Below are positions 4,551 through 5,758 of a stretch of DNA of 5,758 nt, piece by piece; position 1 is the stretch's first letter, and each line of letters begins with the position of its first letter. The position numbers and the translations under genes were made by a program. Under the pieces are notes generated by a model. The model saw only the letters and a program-made list of their open reading frames with translations, was not told the origin of the DNA and did not search any database. Source of the DNA: a bacterium. Lineage in GTDB: Bacteria > SZUA-79 > Acidulodesulfobacterales > Acidulodesulfobacteraceae. The stretch lies in the NCBI GenBank assembly GCA_021799935.1, contig JAJYZM010000075.1, positions 1 to 5,758 of the forward strand, read 5' to 3'.

Positions 4551-5758
4551 TCATTTTCCCAATATTTCCTTACCTAAGTAGGGTACAAGTAATTTAGGAA
4601 CAGTTATTGTGCCATCATCGTTGACATAATTTTCCACTATTGCGACAATCAGCCTTTGCGCCGCAATCCCAGTCGAATTAAGGGTATGTACATATTTTCT
4701 TTCATTATTTTCATCATATTTTATGTCAAGTCTAAGGCTCTGCCAATCCGTGCAGTTTGAACATGATGTAATCTCCCTGTATTTCTTTTGCAATGGCATA
4801 TATGCTTCTATATCAATTTTCTTTGCCGCCACAATTCCTATATCACCTGTGCATATGTTAACAATACGATAGGGTATGCCCAAATCTTTTACTATCTCTT
4901 CAGAGTTGGACAAAAGTTCATTAAAATAGCTCCATGAATCTTCCTGTTTAGAAAATATAAATTGTTCTACTTTGTTGAACTGATGGACTCTAAATATCCC
5001 CTTTGTATCCTTGCCGTGTGAACCTGCTTCTCTTCTGAAGCACGGACTTATACCTACATATTTTAAAGGAAGTTTACTTGCAGGGAATACTTCATTAGAA
5101 TGCATTGCCGCCATAGGATGTTCTGAAGTAGATATAAGGAATAATTCATCTTCTAATTTTTCATATTCATTATTTCCAGAAATTTCCTTTGGATCAGATA
5201 TCTTGTATAATGCATCCTCAAAATCCCCAAGGGCAGTAACTCCCCTGTAATATTCTTTTCTAAGCATGAATGGGGGTGATATCGGAGTAAAACCTTTTTT
5301 GATGAAAAAATCCAATGCAAATCTAAGCAATGACTGCTCAAGCAAAACAAGGTCGTTCTTTAAGTAATAAAAACGTGCTCCAGACACTTTTGCAGCCCGT
5401 TCTATATCAACCATGTCTAATTCTTTAAGTATTTCATCATGGCTTTTCCCATTTTTTTTATTTTTTTGCTCCCCCCATTTTTTCATCTCTATATTTTCTT
5501 CATCATTTTTTCCGTATGGCACTGATTCATGCAATATATTTGGCATATTCCAAAGAAGGAAATTTACTCTGTCTTGGTAGCTTGGCAATTCACTTTCGAT
5601 TGCCTCTATTTTTTCTTTTACAACCTTAAGGGTATTTATCTTTTCTCCAATGTCTTCATTTTTTTTCTTTTTTTCAGAAATTTCCATACTCTCCTTATTC
5701 CTCTTTGCTTGAAGCTCCTGAAGTTCTGTCTTTAACTTTCTGATGTCCATATCAAGAT
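4551..5758 (-). CDS. serS: Seryl-tRNA synthetase (5' end beyond the window)
   Basis: This class II synthetase charges tRNA-Ser (and tRNA-Sec where present) with serine. The stop is TGA at 4551-4553. Counting from an ATG at 5750, 399 residues are visible: a lysine/glutamate-rich antiparallel coiled-coil arm (about 1-60) that grips the long variable arm of tRNA-Ser; RAAKVSGARFYYLK (118-131); TSE (208-210), the serine-binding loop; motif 2, FRREAGSHGKDTKGIFRVHQF (238-258); and motif 3, HTLNSTGIAAQRLIVAI (355-371) with its ATP-binding Arg366. The ATG at 5750 is probably internal. The frame stays open to the edge (…LD before Met), and SerRS normally has some 35 more residues, including the MLD opening, before the first arm helix, so I mark the gene as partial. 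It converges on the nucleotidyltransferase-cupin gene across a 33-bp gap (4518-4550) that contains no evident gene and no strong terminator. Confidence 0.96.
   Translation of the reverse strand, partial: LDMDIRKLKTELQELQAKRNKESMEISEKKKKNEDIGEKINTLKVVKEKIEAIESELPSYQDRVNFLLWNMPNILHESVPYGKNDEENIEMKKWGEQKNKKNGKSHDEILKELDMVDIERAAKVSGARFYYLKNDLVLLEQSLLRFALDFFIKKGFTPISPPFMLRKEYYRGVTALGDFEDALYKISDPKEISGNNEYEKLEDELFLISTSEHPMAAMHSNEVFPASKLPLKYVGISPCFRREAGSHGKDTKGIFRVHQFNKVEQFIFSKQEDSWSYFNELLSNSEEIVKDLGIPYRIVNICTGDIGIVAAKKIDIEAYMPLQKKYREITSCSNCTDWQSLRLDIKYDENNERKYVHTLNSTGIAAQRLIVAIVENYVNDDGTITVPKLLVPYLGKEILGK

Noticed and set aside
5011..5735. Short open frames on both strands within serS (5011-5250, 5153-5350, 5529-5735)
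   Set aside because: All sit inside the well-supported SerRS gene and have no family features; similar shadows at 315-545 and 4013-4207 were dismissed for the same reason.
5748..5750. ATG at 5750 as the true SerRS start
   Set aside because: The frame remains open to the window edge, and SerRS normally has about 35 more residues before this part of the coiled-coil arm, so this Met is probably internal.

Overview
The window is A+T-rich (roughly one third G+C by eye), tightly packed, and looks archaeal. The evidence is an archaeal-type methionyl-tRNA synthetase (FSKS form of the KMSKS loop, several CxxC pairs in the connective peptide), a separate MetRS C-terminal tRNA-binding subunit, a TTTAAATA TATA-like box, and Shine-Dalgarno sites of the GGTG/AGGTG type. 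A euryarchaeal, Thermoplasmatota or DPANN-like lineage is plausible, but the sequence alone does not settle which.

Layout: (1) 1-206 (+) is the 3' end of a stand-alone MetRS beta (EMAP/Myf-type tRNA-binding) gene. (2) 232-828 (+) is a beta-class carbonic anhydrase. (3) 829-2460 (-) is the MetRS catalytic subunit, which abuts the carbonic anhydrase stop codon with no base between them. (4) 2461-2638 is a divergent, very A+T-rich promoter region with a clear TATA box and a 16-bp perfect palindrome. (5) 2639-3502 (+) is a ribbon-helix-helix DNA-binding domain fused to a sugar-phosphate nucleotidyltransferase-like domain whose signature loop is degenerate. (6) 3513-4517 (+) is an intact-looking nucleotidyltransferase domain fused to a cupin of the mannose-6-phosphate isomerase type II kind. 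Its Shine-Dalgarno site overlaps the stop of the previous gene. (7) 4551-5758 (-) is seryl-tRNA synthetase, running off the right edge.

How the genes fit together: three are translation genes (both MetRS halves and SerRS) and one is a housekeeping CO2/bicarbonate enzyme. The two-gene operon at 2639-4517 is the unusual part. The second gene probably makes a nucleotide sugar (perhaps GDP-mannose-like, substrate unproven). The first joins a DNA-binding module to what looks like a relative of the same enzyme fold with a damaged catalytic loop. I propose, as inference, that this first protein is a sugar-nucleotide-sensing transcription factor that may control its own operon. No tRNA, rRNA, CRISPR array or mobile element was seen, and no region of 300 bases lacks a gene.
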